Positions 1 through 9,438 of a DNA stretch of 64,000 bases are shown one piece after another. The stretch covers positions 5,575,272 through 5,639,271 of the forward strand of contig CP070233.1 of NCBI GenBank assembly GCA_017355425.1. Direction: 5' to 3'. Made by a program: the position numbers and the translations under genes. The DNA comes from Dolichospermum sp. DET69 (GTDB taxonomy: Bacteria > Cyanobacteriota > Cyanobacteriia > Cyanobacteriales > Nostocaceae). Within the stretch, counting starts at the first letter, position 1; each line of letters opens with the position of its first letter. The notes beneath the pieces are model-generated. The model searched no databases, was not told where the DNA came from, and was given only the letters and a program-made list of their open reading frames with translations.

Positions 1-245
1 GCTTTAGAAAGGGCAAAGGTGATTGTTTTATAGGGTGCTGCTGTAGTTCCACTACCAGAATCTTGTCCCGTCGCTGAGTTAACGTAAATTACAGTGGCAC
101 CAGTTGGAGCTTGGGCTGTTAACGTTGGAGCAGCACCAGCTTTAAATTGACTAGGTATGAGGGTAGAACTACCAGCAATTAATAATAAAGCTGTCAGGCT
201 GGTTTGCAAAGATAACCTGGAGATGTGAAAACCCTGATTTTTCAT
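1..245 (-). CDS. N-terminal part of a secreted DUF1565-like protein
   Basis: Only the first ~81 codons are in the window; the gene runs off the left edge. The ATG at 243-245 opens a protein with a basic N-terminus, a hydrophobic segment (about residues 14-30) and small residues that look like a Sec signal peptide. After it comes the stretch VIYVNSATGQDSGSGTT followed by APYKTITFAL, the usual start of DUF1565/right-handed beta-helix proteins of cyanobacteria. The mature protein should therefore be exported. Its C-terminus and any SLH or catalytic part cannot be seen. Function unknown. Confidence 0.7.
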   Translation of the reverse strand, partial: MKNQGFHISRLSLQTSLTALLLIAGSSTLIPSQFKAGAAPTLTAQAPTGATVIYVNSATGQDSGSGTTAAPYKTITFALSK

Positions 246-542
246 TTTTTTTACTGAATAATTTGCTTAATGATGGTAATTTCCGAAAAGTATAAGGTAA
301 CAGATATTCATCTGTAAAACCCATGACACACTATAACGGATCATTTGCACTTATGCAGCTAAAATTTTAATTAAAAAAATCAGGTAAATTAACAGTTCAG
401 TGACTTTTAGCCTATTATCTAATTTCCTCTGGCCTGTTGCCTCTGTCCTATTGCCTGTTCTTTTATATACATAAAAATTGAGGATAAGATTTCTCATCCT
501 CAACTTCCCTACTCAAAGCAAGGGATAGGTATTTTGCAAAGG

Positions 543-791
543 TTAATAGGCTAAAGTTTCTAAAGTTTCTCTTAAATACATTTGTACTTGCTGATCTAGA
601 CGTAAGCTTTGTAATTTAGTGTTACATTCTAATTGCCATCTTTTAAAACCGGAACTAGCAGAAATCACGTATTTCAGGTTATGCCAAAATTGAGTATTAG
701 CAGATAATTGGTGATCTTTACGCTCACCGCTGACATAGCCTTTGCTGTCGGGACTATGTGCGTAATCGCTAGAAGTTGGAAATTGAGCCAT
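543..791 (-). CDS. Small conserved-looking hypothetical protein (82 aa)
   Basis: An 82-residue soluble protein with no signal peptide or membrane segment. It is rich in Gln, Ser and aromatic residues and ends in a helical stretch (LRLDQQVQMYLRETLETLAY). I do not recognise a characterised family. It begins at an ATG and stands alone between the exported protein and the infB operon, transcribed in the same direction as infB but about 450 bp beyond the infB stop. The composition looks like real protein rather than a shadow frame, since no gene lies opposite. Function unknown. Confidence 0.5.
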   Translation of the reverse strand: MAQFPTSSDYAHSPDSKGYVSGERKDHQLSANTQFWHNLKYVISASSGFKRWQLECNTKLQSLRLDQQVQMYLRETLETLAY

Positions 792-1237
792 AATTCCTCA
801 TTCCTTATTTTTTACTTCCAGAATTAGACAATTTAGAATTTAGGATTTTAGATTTCAGATTGATAATTTATTTCGCACTCAAGGGGAAAACGTAAATCTA
901 GTCACCCAAACCTAAAATTGAAAATTTTTCTTTAATCTTTTCTGAAGATAATGGTTTTATACCTGAAAATTCTGTCTCATTCATCACTAAATGCGGAATT
1001 TCCAGCGAGAAATTTCCAAAATAACTTGTTCTTAATTAAACAGAGATTTTTTTAAATTTATAGCAACTCCTTCTTTCTTCTTTCTTATTTCTTCTGACTC
1101 GGTGACTCGGTGACTCGGTGACTCCTACTCTATCACTCGTAAATGACGGAGTGCTGAGTTTAATTTTTGAGTGTTGAACTCGAAACAGTCTCAATTCAAC
1201 ACTCATCAACTCAGCACTCAACGCTCTCCTCACCGGA
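792..1237. other. Intergenic region with octamer repeat and long hairpin
   Basis: No gene is convincing here. There is a short tandem array of the octamer ggtgactc near 1097-1125 and the infB-distal hairpin described separately. The remainder is AT-rich and featureless. Confidence 0.5.
1149..1219 (-). terminator. Long imperfect hairpin just past the infB stop
   Basis: The arm gagtgctgagtt (1149-1160) pairs with aactcagcactc (1208-1219), and an inner gagtgttgaa pairs with ttcaacactc. The hairpin lies about 18 bp beyond the infB stop on the minus strand. It could stabilise the mRNA 3' end or help terminate the rimP-nusA-rnpM-infB transcript. No U-tract follows, so a classic intrinsic terminator is not supported. 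Confidence 0.4.
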
Positions 1238-4200
1238 CTACTTTGTCATAGTCAAAGTCCGACGTTTAGTTACCAATTGGTAGGATTCAATGATGTCATT
1301 TTCCACCCAGTCATGGAACTTATCAATGCCGATACCACATTCATAACCTGCGTTGACTTCACGGGCATCTTCTTTCATCCGTTTGAGGGAATCGAGAACA
1401 CCTTCATAAACTACCTTGTTATAGCGACGCACGCGCACTTTACAGTTGCGGACGAGTTTACCAGATTGTACATAACAACCGGCAACTGCACCACGACCAA
1501 CTGGGAAGACAGCACGAACTTCTGTTTGTCCCAAGGGTTCTTCCACCAACTCTGGTTCGAGTAAACCTTCCAAAGCATCTTGGATATCTTCCAAGAGTTT
1601 GTAGATGATGTTATATTCCCGGACATCTATACCTGCTTCATCAGCAGCTTGTCTAGCACCACTGGCGTAGGTAGTATTGAAACCAATAATGACGGCATTA
1701 CTAGCCGCAGCCAAGTCTATATCTGTTTCCGTGATTTCTCCAGCCGTAGCCAAGAGCATCCGTATTTGGACTTCGTTTTGAGGAATTTGCCGCAGAGAGC
1801 CGATAATAGCTTCCACAGAACCTTGCACGTCGCCCTTGAGGATCAAGTTGAGTTCTTTCAACTCGCCTTCTTGTGCCTGTGCTGACAGGGTTGTGAGGGT
1901 AACACGACCTTGTAACAAGCGGGATTGACGTTGTTTGTCGGCGCGATCGCTGGCTACGGTACGAGCTTCTTTCTCGTTTGCATAGACCTCGAAATCATCA
2001 CCGGCTGCGGGAACATCACTTAAACCCAAGACCTCAACCGCAAAGGATGGACCGGCCATATCTACACGCTTGTTGCGATCATTGACCATAGCTCGGACTT
2101 TACCAAAGGCTGAACCAGCAACTAGCATATCTCCAACTCGGAGAGTACCGTTTTGAATCAGTAAGGTAGCAACTGCACCCTTAGCTTTATCCAAATGAGC
2201 CTCAATGACTGTTCCTTTCGCAACTCGATCTGGATTAGCAGATAGTTCGGCTACTTCCGACACCAACATAATCATTTCTAGGAGGGTATCGAGGTTTTCG
2301 CCCTTAATGGCACTAACGGGAACCATGATTGTTTCACCACCCCAGTCTTCAGCAGTCAGACCGTAATTGGTGAGTTCCTGTTTAACCCGTTCTGGCTGTG
2401 CGCCTTCTTTATCAACCTTGTTGATAGCAACGACAATGGGAACATTAGCAGCTTTAGCGTGGCTAATAGCTTCTATAGTTTGGGGACGAACACCGTCATC
2501 AGCCGCTACGACGAGAACGGCAATATCTGTCACCCTAGCTCCTCTGGCCCGCATCGCTGTGAAAGCTTCGTGACCTGGGGTATCTAGGAAAACAATCTGC
2601 TGTGGTTTGCCTTCATGAACTATATCAACATGATATGCACCGATATGCTGGGTAATACCGCCAGCTTCACCAGACGCAACCTTGGTTTTGCGAATAGAGT
2701 CAAGGAGAGTAGTTTTACCGTGGTCTACGTGACCCATGATGGTGACAACAGGGGGACGACGAATGAGGTGAGCCAAGTCGGACACGTCAATCATTTCTGT
2801 GACTTTCCGAGCTTCGGCCTCTCGTTCCACGATTTCGACTGCTACTTCTAGTTCTTTGGCTACTAGGGTAATAGTCGGAATGTCCAGATTTTGGGTGATA
2901 CTTACGGCCATGCCTTTCATAAACAGGATTTTGACAATCTCTGTATCGGCAATTACTAAGGCATCAGCCAACTCTTGCACCGTCAATGGACCAGTAACAG
3001 CTAGTGTTGCTGGACGATCTGGTTTTTGCTCGACATTATTATTTTCTTGACGACGATTGTGATCACGGGAAGAACTAGATTTTTTACCTCTGGTGGTAGG
3101 AGCAGCCACAACCGCTACAGTTGGCATACCGGAGCGAGTCCCTTTGGGTTTGGGAGGACGAGCAATAGAAAGACTCACCTGGACGGCGGTGGAAGCTTCT
3201 AGACCGTCTTCATCTAAATCATCTTCATCTAAATCATCTTCGACGATGGGTTTGACCCGTTTGCCCTTGGGTCCAAGTTTCGCCTTTTCTTTGATTTCGT
3301 CAATGATTTCTTCTTCTTGCCATTTTTTCCCACCCTTGTTCAAACGAGGGGGTGTAGGGCGTTTTAAATCTAGGAGATCGGGTACTACTGGTATTTCATC
3401 CGCTCCTTCTTTTCTCGCTCCTCCCGCATTATGTCTGGGTGGAGTTGCCGTGGGGATGGCCGCTGGTTCACCGGGACGTGGAGGTCTAGGCCGTTGGATA
3501 TCTCCGCCCACTGATGGTCTGCCAGTACGCTGTTCTGGTCTGGTCGGTGCTCCTGCATTAGCCCGACTTGGCCTAGGTGGTGCAGATGGTGAACCTGGGT
3601 CAGAAGATGGTTTACTAACCTTACTTCTAACTGGTTGCCGATCTTCCTCAACTCGCTGTGAGCGATCGCGCTTGAGGAGAGGTTTTTCCGATGTGCCTAC
3701 GGCTTCTGTTTCTGGCGGTTTTGTGGCATCTACTCTGGCCGGAGGAGCAACCAATTGGGGTTTTTGAGGTTTCTCCGGTTTTGGTCTGGGAGTAGATATT
3801 TTCTCTGACTTTTCCGCTACTACCTTCTCCTCGACTGGTTGAGGAGTAGATACCTGTTCCGGTTGGGTAGGATTAGGTTTGAGTGGAGTCTCAGATTGAT
3901 TCCGGATAACTGGTCTAATTGGTGCCGCCGGCTTCATAGATGAGACTGGTGTAGCGAAAGGCCTTGGAGGTGCAGGAGGATTAGCCTCAGTAGTGTCTGT
4001 GGCAGCAGTAGTAACTGAGGTATCTGGTGAGTTGGTGGTAGTGTTTATCAATATTTTCGGTTTGCGAATTTCCAGAATTTGCTGTTTGTGATTGGCGTTT
4101 GGACGGTTTTGGGATGAATTTGGTTTATGGACGTTTGCGCCTTGTTCCTTTTTAAAGGCTAAATTCGTGGCAATGACTTTTTCGGCCGCGCTCCGAATTT

Positions 4201-4339
4201 GTTCAGCTTCCGATTCGGAAATCGTGCTGCTATGGCTTTTGACCGCAATATCGAGCTGGTCGCAAATTGCTAGTAGCTCTTTATTGTCCAAATTCAATTC
4301 CTTTGATAAGTCATAGATTCTAACTTTTCCGTTGTTCAT
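1238..4339 (-). CDS. infB: Translation initiation factor IF-2
   Basis: This GTPase delivers initiator fMet-tRNA to the 30S subunit and promotes subunit joining. At 1,033 aa it has the long low-complexity N-terminus usual in cyanobacteria: an IF2_N-like start ([18 protein letters not shown]), then roughly 350 residues rich in Pro, Lys, Thr and Ala, an acidic patch ([12 protein letters not shown]), and a second IF2_N domain. The G domain has G1 GHVDHGKT near residue 533, DTPGHE near 586 and NKVD near 640, followed by domains II-IV. It is the last gene of the rimP-nusA-rnpM-infB cluster. The ATG at 4339 fits the conserved N-terminus. Intact. Confidence 0.98.
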   Translation of the reverse strand: MNNGKVRIYDLSKELNLDNKELLAICDQLDIAVKSHSSTISESEAEQIRSAAEKVIATNLAFKKEQGANVHKPNSSQNRPNANHKQQILEIRKPKILINTTTNSPDTSVTTAATDTTEANPPAPPRPFATPVSSMKPAAPIRPVIRNQSETPLKPNPTQPEQVSTPQPVEEKVVAEKSEKISTPRPKPEKPQKPQLVAPPARVDATKPPETEAVGTSEKPLLKRDRSQRVEEDRQPVRSKVSKPSSDPGSPSAPPRPSRANAGAPTRPEQRTGRPSVGGDIQRPRPPRPGEPAAIPTATPPRHNAGGARKEGADEIPVVPDLLDLKRPTPPRLNKGGKKWQEEEIIDEIKEKAKLGPKGKRVKPIVEDDLDEDDLDEDGLEASTAVQVSLSIARPPKPKGTRSGMPTVAVVAAPTTRGKKSSSSRDHNRRQENNNVEQKPDRPATLAVTGPLTVQELADALVIADTEIVKILFMKGMAVSITQNLDIPTITLVAKELEVAVEIVEREAEARKVTEMIDVSDLAHLIRRPPVVTIMGHVDHGKTTLLDSIRKTKVASGEAGGITQHIGAYHVDIVHEGKPQQIVFLDTPGHEAFTAMRARGARVTDIAVLVVAADDGVRPQTIEAISHAKAANVPIVVAINKVDKEGAQPERVKQELTNYGLTAEDWGGETIMVPVSAIKGENLDTLLEMIMLVSEVAELSANPDRVAKGTVIEAHLDKAKGAVATLLIQNGTLRVGDMLVAGSAFGKVRAMVNDRNKRVDMAGPSFAVEVLGLSDVPAAGDDFEVYANEKEARTVASDRADKQRQSRLLQGRVTLTTLSAQAQEGELKELNLILKGDVQGSVEAIIGSLRQIPQNEVQIRMLLATAGEITETDIDLAAASNAVIIGFNTTYASGARQAADEAGIDVREYNIIYKLLEDIQDALEGLLEPELVEEPLGQTEVRAVFPVGRGAVAGCYVQSGKLVRNCKVRVRRYNKVVYEGVLDSLKRMKEDAREVNAGYECGIGIDKFHDWVENDIIESYQLVTKRRTLTMTK

Positions 4340-4833
4340 CCACTCTTTCCCCTTTAATTTACAGTTTTAACGGATGGTTGCCTGGTTTGTGACATCTCCA
4401 CCCCTAAATCACTGTTTTTTTCGGTTGCCCTTGGTGATATTGCCGGTGCCTCCAGTTAGGAAAGAGAGATGTTTCGGTTTCATCCTGACATCTCCACCAG
4501 GAATGATGGTTGATGCAGATCGGCGATTTGACGCTACCAGGTTGCCATGTTTGGTTTTTTTGTTTTGCTGATTTGTGAGTCTTCCACAATACAATCAAAA
4601 AAAAACTTGTTGGGAGTAATGCCTTGCGTCTTGTCCAAAAAAGGAAGATCAAGAAAGCTATTTACATCCATTTACTATTTTGGCACTAACTTGAGCGATA
4701 CTAAAGGTTATGATCAGAGCGCGAATAGTTCGGCTTTCGTCATAAGACCTCGCGGTATGCGAGAAACTCAGTCCCTTTAGGGCTGGGTTACTGACAATAT
4801 CTTGAGAGATTATCGCAATTTTAGTTGTTACCA
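4340..4833. other. Spacer between rnpM and infB
   Basis: Nearly 500 bp separate these two operon genes, which is long for this cluster. Short open frames on both strands have no protein-like features. The spacer holds a dispersed hairpin repeat at 4741-4790. The pieces aatcactgttt and ggtggagatgt(c/g) recur around 4390-4500 as a small imperfect duplication. Confidence 0.5.
4741..4790. repeat. Dispersed 50-bp repeat, copy 1
   Basis: The sequence starting cataagacctcgcggtatgc is repeated at 36243-36290 with few changes (cataagacctcacggtatgc, then gggaaactcagt). Each copy ends in a small hairpin around ccctttaggg or cttcagccctgag. Both copies lie outside genes. Confidence 0.6.
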
Positions 4834-5103
4834 TTAAATACGATCTTGGTGATCGCCCTGATTTAGACGTTGCCACAATGTTTGATACACTGTATCTGGC
4901 ACTGTCCCATGCAAGGATCTCCCTAGTCTATTTTTTTTCTGAGCTGCTTGCAGGCAACTCACTTGTGGACAGATATAGGCAGAACGCCCCATGCCCTGAT
5001 CTAATTGTACCTTTCCAGATGGAAAGACGCGGACAATCCGCCAAAACTCTTGTTTCAAGTTTACTTGACGACAACTAATACAACGCCGATAGTTCGGTTT
5101 CAT
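4834..5103 (-). CDS. rnpM: YlxR/RnpM family RNA-binding protein (DUF448)
   Basis: An 89-residue basic protein with the family hallmarks: RRCISCRQ near the N-terminus, then GRSAYICPQVSCLQAAQKK, which lines up with the usual GRgAYvC...ClekAlKK motif. YlxR proteins lie between nusA and infB in most bacteria; the Bacillus member is reported to bind RNase P RNA and modulate its activity, hence RnpM. Here it sits 178 bp after nusA and 494 bp before infB, on the same strand, in the conserved order. The function in cyanobacteria is inferred from family and position. Confidence 0.92.
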   Translation of the reverse strand: MKPNYRRCISCRQVNLKQEFWRIVRVFPSGKVQLDQGMGRSAYICPQVSCLQAAQKKNRLGRSLHGTVPDTVYQTLWQRLNQGDHQDRI

Positions 5104-5281
5104 CAGTCTTTTGCCAGATTAAGCCACATATTTTGGGGATACTGGACAATGTATTTTTAAGTACATTGAGAATGGGTAATGGGTAATGGGTAATGGGTAA
5201 TGGGTAATGGGTAATGGGTAATTGGGTAAGATGCACCTCTTGTTACTTCTTTGCTAGGATTAGTGTTGACAACTCTGGGAA
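5104..5281. repeat. Heptamer tandem array (taatggg)n between nusA and rnpM
   Basis: About eight head-to-tail copies of gggtaat occupy roughly 5170-5226. This is a short tandemly repeated repetitive (STRR) sequence as found in heterocystous cyanobacteria. It lies inside the operon, in the transcribed spacer between nusA and rnpM. Confidence 0.85.
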
Positions 5282-6559
5282 TTAATCTTCCTCACGACTG
5301 TCAAATCTGTCTTCATCTAATTCTAATTGTTCTTGGATTTCATCTTCTCGGTTAGACCTGTCATTTTCATTGTTGTGTGATTGATATTGCGCTCTTACCG
5401 CTGCAAATTTAGTATTTTCGGCTGCTTCGTCATATTTAGCCTGATCTTTAATATCTATTTTCCAACCGGTAAGACGGGCTGCTAACCGCACATTTTGCCC
5501 TTCTTTACCAATGGCTAAACTCAATTGATCTTCCGCAACTAAAACGTGGGTTTGCCGACTTTCTGGGTCCATGAGTCTGACTTCATCTACCCGGGCTGGA
5601 CTCAAAGCATTAGCAATATAGGTAGCTGGATCTGGAGACCAGCGAATCACATCAATTTTTTCACCGCGTAATTCATTGACTACCACCTGGATTCGTGATC
5701 CCCGCGCCCCAATACAAGCGCCAACAGGGTCTACATCCCGGTCTAGGGTATCAACGGCAATTTTTGTCCGCGGTCCAACATAACGAGAAGGGGGATTAGC
5801 TTCTCTGGCTACAGCCACAATTCGGACTACTTCATCTTCAATTTCTGGAACTTCGTTGGCAAATAGATAAACCACCAAACCTGCATCAGCCCGAGATACC
5901 ATTAATTGTGGTCCCCGTTGCTGCCCTTGGGAAACTTTTTTCAGATATACCTTAAAAGTTGCATTAGCTCGATAGTTATCGTTGGGTAACTGTTCTCGCT
6001 TGGGTAATTCTGCTTCTACTTCTGATTGTCCAAATCCGCTACTAACTGCTAAAACTACAGATTGGCGTTCAAATCGTAAAACTCTAGCTTGTAAAACCGT
6101 GCCTTCTAAGTCTTGAAACTCTTCTTGCACCATTTGGCGTTGTTGATCTCGCAGTTTTTGTGCCAATACTTGCTTAGTTTGCATGGCTGCCATGCGCCCA
6201 AATTCTCCTTGATCTGGAGTGACATCCAATACTACAGAATCTCCCAGTTGGGCTTCTGGGGCTACTTGCTGGACTTCATCTAAGGAAATTTGATGATCGG
6301 TGTTACTAACTGCTTCGACAATGGTTTTGGTGGAAAGAACCCGAAATCCTTCACCATCTATATCCAGTTCTACTTCAAAATTATTAAAATACTCTTCATC
6401 AAATTGTCTGCGTTCTAAATTTTGGGCGCGACGATAACGTTCGTAACCCTTGATTAATGCTTCTCTAATAGCCGCTTGTACCGCTAAACGCGGTAAATTT
6501 CGGTCTTGGCTAATACTTTCGATTAGCTCTTTTAATCCAGATAAAGTCACCATTGACAT
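5282..6559 (-). CDS. nusA: Transcription termination/antitermination factor NusA
   Basis: NusA binds RNA polymerase and nascent RNA and controls pausing, termination and antitermination. This 425-residue protein has the N-terminal polymerase-binding domain (residues 1-130), an S1 domain (about 135-205, with EGTVLQARVLRFERQSVVL) and two KH domains (about 215-350, with DPVGACIGARGSRIQ and LAIGKEGQNVRLAARLTG). It ends in an acidic tail and lacks the E. coli C-terminal repeats, as usual in cyanobacteria. It lies downstream of rimP on the same strand, separated by a spacer full of mobile repeats. Start ATG at 6559; an in-frame ATG two codons later (MSM-V) is also possible. Confidence 0.97.
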   Translation of the reverse strand: MSMVTLSGLKELIESISQDRNLPRLAVQAAIREALIKGYERYRRAQNLERRQFDEEYFNNFEVELDIDGEGFRVLSTKTIVEAVSNTDHQISLDEVQQVAPEAQLGDSVVLDVTPDQGEFGRMAAMQTKQVLAQKLRDQQRQMVQEEFQDLEGTVLQARVLRFERQSVVLAVSSGFGQSEVEAELPKREQLPNDNYRANATFKVYLKKVSQGQQRGPQLMVSRADAGLVVYLFANEVPEIEDEVVRIVAVAREANPPSRYVGPRTKIAVDTLDRDVDPVGACIGARGSRIQVVVNELRGEKIDVIRWSPDPATYIANALSPARVDEVRLMDPESRQTHVLVAEDQLSLAIGKEGQNVRLAARLTGWKIDIKDQAKYDEAAENTKFAAVRAQYQSHNNENDRSNREDEIQEQLELDEDRFDSREED

Positions 6560-6646
6560 ACGCAGTCTCCTAAAATTTTATCTAAGCGGTCAGCACAATG
6601 AGATAACAGATAATGAGTAATAGCTTTTTATCACCAATTACCAATT

Positions 6647-6815
6647 ACTAGTAGTCTGTCAAATAAATTTTGACGGATAAGAAACGAACCACGTTCGCGG
6701 AGCGTCCCGGAGGGATATAGGCACGAAGGACACGAAGGAAGAAGGAAGAAGGAAGAAGGAAGAATCAAAATGGCAACGAATGAACCCGTCAATTAGTTCT
6801 TGACAGACTACTAGT
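6647..6815. mobile_element. MITE-like element, 169 bp, between rimP and nusA
   Basis: The ends are inverted repeats: actagtagtctgtcaa on the left and ttgacagactactagt on the right, with further matching (ttgacgg/ccgtcaa) inside. The core contains a gaaggaa heptamer run (about 6737-6765) and no ORF. The size, inverted ends and lack of coding fit a miniature inverted-repeat transposable element. It lies inside the rimP-nusA transcript. Confidence 0.7.
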
Positions 6816-6875
6816 ACAGTAGGGCGTAAATAAAACAACCATTCTCAATCGCCAAAAAGCTTACGCCATATTACT
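6811..6875. repeat. Dispersed gtactagtacagta...cttacgcc repeat, copy 1
   Basis: The sequence ctagtacagtagggcgtaa followed by accattc and agcttacgcc recurs at about 39908-39965 (ctagtacagtacggcgtaa ... agcttatgctg). ggcgtaa and ttacgcc form inverted ends. It directly abuts the MITE at 6647-6815, and a gacttttgacttttgac heptamer run follows. Confidence 0.55.
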
Positions 6876-6946
6876 TTTGACTTTTGACTTTTGACTTTTG
6901 ACTTTCGCCTTGCGGTACCAGTCCCTAATCCCAAGTCTAAAATTGA

Positions 6947-7408
6947 TTAGCGAATCTCATCCATTTGGACTCTGGTAATGAGATTCCGGGGAATTTCCAC
7001 TACACGACCTTTTTGATTAAGGTAAACTATAGTTTCATCCCGGCGAATCAATAGACCTATCCACTCTTGTTGTTCTTCGTAAGGTGGGGAAGTGGAAATA
7101 ATTACAGGAAATCCTTTGAAGGAAATAAATTCCCTGTCTGTTACCAGTTGCCGGGAAATACCAGGACTAGATACTTCCAATACATAAGCATCTGGAATGA
7201 TCTCTCCCGCATCTAATGAGGCTTCTAAGGCACGGCTCATCCTTACACAATCATCCAGTCCAATGTCCTGTAGAGGATTAAATATATCTACTCGCAAGAT
7301 TGGGGGACTTTGGTTGGTATGAAAAACTATACTAACTACTTCCAATCCTAGTTCTGCTGCTACTGGTGTCGCCAAATCAATAATTTGTGGTATTAAAGGA
7401 TGAGTCAT
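6947..7408 (-). CDS. rimP: Ribosome maturation factor RimP
   Basis: RimP is needed for maturation of the 30S subunit. The 153-residue protein has the N-terminal alpha/beta domain with the conserved [14 protein letters not shown] segment and the C-terminal SH3-like domain ([18 protein letters not shown] then [13 protein letters not shown]). The length is typical. It is the first gene of the rimP-nusA-rnpM-infB cluster on the minus strand. The ATG start is directly preceded by a GGTCAGT heptamer array, so the 5' leader and any ribosome binding site have been replaced or pushed back by the repeat. Confidence 0.96.
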   Translation of the reverse strand: MTHPLIPQIIDLATPVAAELGLEVVSIVFHTNQSPPILRVDIFNPLQDIGLDDCVRMSRALEASLDAGEIIPDAYVLEVSSPGISRQLVTDREFISFKGFPVIISTSPPYEEQQEWIGLLIRRDETIVYLNQKGRVVEIPRNLITRVQMDEIR

Positions 7409-7450
7409 TAGTCAGTGGTCAGTGGTCAGTGGTCAGTGGTCAGTGGTCAA
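7409..7450. repeat. Heptamer array (ggtcagt)n at the 5' end of rimP
   Basis: Five to six head-to-tail copies of agtggtc begin within a few bases of the rimP start codon (ATG at 7406-7408). The array therefore forms the immediate leader of the operon's first gene and takes the place where a Shine-Dalgarno sequence would be expected. Confidence 0.85.
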
Positions 7451-7531
7451 TAGTAAGGGAATTAGGAAATATTTATTTCCCCCTGCCTTCCTGCACTATG
7501 CTGTTTTTAACTGGAAATTTAAAGCTCCCCA

Positions 7532-7694
7532 GTTTAATCAACAAGGGAGCCAAAATTTTGTATTTCACCGCAACGCCGTTTTACCTAAGTTTATGACCTG
7601 GTTAAACCAGGTGGGAACTGAGGGTTCTCATTTAAAGTTTCCGGGTACAAGCCCGGTATACTGCCACGAGAATTGTTTAGCTCCCTTGTTGTTA
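7532..7694. mobile_element. 163-bp element with inverted ends and internal hairpins
   Basis: tttaatcaacaagggagc at the left is matched in inverted form by gctcccttgttgttaaag at the right. Inside are two stem-loops, acctggttaaaccaggt (about 7597-7615) and ccgggtacaagcccgg (about 7640-7657). There is no coding frame of note. The architecture resembles a MITE or palindrome-associated element and could also be a structured RNA. It sits between purK and the rimP operon, in the upstream region of rimP. Confidence 0.5.
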
Positions 7695-7780
7695 AAGACA
7701 TAGATCAAAAAACTTGATGGCAGTCACCAGTCGTCGTAGTGTAACCAACTCATTATAGCTTTGAAAAATGGTTTGTGTGT

Positions 7781-8944
7781 TTATTTGGGAAAATTCTGGC
7801 AAATTTTTGCGGGGGGATACCAGATAGATTCAATTTTGTGTATAATATCCTTTACTCCTTTACGGTTATCTGGCTCTAGTAAAACGGTGATATGTCCTAG
7901 TTTACGTCCGGGACGGGCTTCTGTTTTGCCATACCAGTGAACAGTAGCCTGGGGAATAGCTGCAAGTTGTTGACGTTGTTTTTGGTAGTCGCAATCGCTG
8001 CTTTCATATCCTAGCAAATTAACCATCACAGCACTGTTACAATGTAAAGCAGCATTGGTTAATGGTAAACCACATACGGCTCTCAGATGTTGTTCAAATT
8101 GGGAAGTTTCACAAGCATCAAGGGAAAAATGTCCAGAGTTATGGGTGCGTGGTGCTATTTCATTAATTAAAATTTTACCATCAGCAGTGAGAAATAGTTC
8201 AATGCCAAAGACTCCGACATATTGAAGACTATTTAATAGTTTATGGGCGATCGCTGCAATTTCTGAACTTTGTTCTTTGGTAATTATCGCTGGGGCAATT
8301 ACCCATCTACAAACCTGTTCTTTTTGGAGAGTTTCTACCGTTGGATAGATGACAATTTCACCATTGACAGAACGGGCTGCAATTATCGCTAGTTCTTTGG
8401 TAAAAGGCACAAATTCTTCTACTAAAAACTGGCTATGATTTTGATTAACTGTTTTTGATAAAGTTGCAAAATCAGGAATGATAAAAGTTCCTTGACCATC
8501 ATACCCATGTCTTCGCGCTTTGAGAACAACCGGGAAACCCAAATTTTCAATTTGAGATTCTAGCTTTTTTGCTGCTGATAATGCTAAAAACTGGGGAACG
8601 GGTAAACCTAAATCCCGTAAATAGCAACGTTGCTCATATTTGTCTAACAGAGGTGCTAAAGCGGCTAGTTGAGGACGAAAACAAACACCCTGTTTTTCTA
8701 GTAATGATAAAGCACCAAGGTTAACAAACTCATTCTCAAAGGTAATAATATCACACTTTGTAGCTAAAAGCTCTGTGGCTGCGGCATCATCAACTGGAGC
8801 AAAAATGCTATCTTGGGCAATAGATACAGCGGGATCATTTTGACTAGGAGTTTGGACTATTAATTCTACTCCCAGTTTACGCGCTGCATCTGCCATCATC
8901 CAAGCCAGTTGTCCACCACCAATTATCCCAAGTTTTATTGACAT
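7781..8944 (-). CDS. purK: 5-(carboxyamino)imidazole ribonucleotide synthase
   Basis: PurK carboxylates AIR with ATP and bicarbonate to N5-CAIR in purine synthesis. This 387-residue ATP-grasp protein begins with the diagnostic KLGIIGGGQLAWMMADAARK. It has the ATP-grasp core with FPVVLKARRHGYDGQGT (about residues 150-170), the EEFVPF loop, and the metal/ATP site VFGIELFLTADGKILINEIAPRTHNSGH (split across about 245-275). Length is normal. Its 5' end overlaps the 3' end of the upstream pentapeptide gene by 10 bp, so the two are probably co-transcribed. Intact. Confidence 0.96.
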   Translation of the reverse strand: MSIKLGIIGGGQLAWMMADAARKLGVELIVQTPSQNDPAVSIAQDSIFAPVDDAAATELLATKCDIITFENEFVNLGALSLLEKQGVCFRPQLAALAPLLDKYEQRCYLRDLGLPVPQFLALSAAKKLESQIENLGFPVVLKARRHGYDGQGTFIIPDFATLSKTVNQNHSQFLVEEFVPFTKELAIIAARSVNGEIVIYPTVETLQKEQVCRWVIAPAIITKEQSSEIAAIAHKLLNSLQYVGVFGIELFLTADGKILINEIAPRTHNSGHFSLDACETSQFEQHLRAVCGLPLTNAALHCNSAVMVNLLGYESSDCDYQKQRQQLAAIPQATVHWYGKTEARPGRKLGHITVLLEPDNRKGVKDIIHKIESIWYPPAKICQNFPK

Positions 8945-9438
8945 CCTAACGACTCACGAGTTTCTACACCAGTTTGAGAATTTACACCACTGGCTTTTTG
9001 ACATAGCTGTTTAATTTGCGCTTTATCTAAAATTGCGTCTGTAAAATCTGCACCTGTGATATTAACATCTGTAAAAGCTGTACGGAGTAAAAGAGCTTCT
9101 ATTAAAACGGCATTACTTAAATCAGCGCCCATTAATTTTACCTCATTTACCATGGCATTGGTTAAATCTGCTCCATGTAAATTTGCTTTTGTCATTACGG
9201 AAGCACTAAATACTGTTCCTCGTAAATCTGCACCTGCAAAGTTAGCCATTTCTAGGTTAGTGTTAGAAAATTCCGCAGCTTGTAAACTTTGTCCCGAGAA
9301 GTCTTGTCTTGATAATTCCGCGTTACTAAATGATAAAGGATGAGTCCAGTCTGCTAATGCTGGTTGTGCAACACACCAAAGCATAATTCCCAAAATCCAT
9401 CCTAAGCTTTTTTGCCAAAACATAGTTGATGAGTCCAA
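8935..9438 (-). CDS. Exported pentapeptide-repeat protein
   Basis: A 167-residue protein with a hydrophobic N-terminal segment ending ...QPALADW, which looks like a signal peptide with an ALA-type cleavage site near residue 30. It is followed by about 15 A(N/D)LXX pentapeptide repeats (residues 38-140; for example ADLRGTVFSA, ADLTNAMVNE), which fold into a right-handed quadrilateral beta-helix. Two Cys in the tail (QLCQKAS... and the final CQ) could form a disulphide. It probably lies in the periplasm or thylakoid lumen. It overlaps purK by 10 bp. Molecular role unknown. Confidence 0.85.
   Translation of the reverse strand: MDSSTMFWQKSLGWILGIMLWCVAQPALADWTHPLSFSNAELSRQDFSGQSLQAAEFSNTNLEMANFAGADLRGTVFSASVMTKANLHGADLTNAMVNEVKLMGADLSNAVLIEALLLRTAFTDVNITGADFTDAILDKAQIKQLCQKASGVNSQTGVETRESLGCQ

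Noticed and set aside
3093-3767. 224-residue plus-strand frame opposite infB
   Set aside because: Shadow of the low-complexity IF-2 N-terminus; the composition (Ser, Arg, Gly rich) follows from codon complement.
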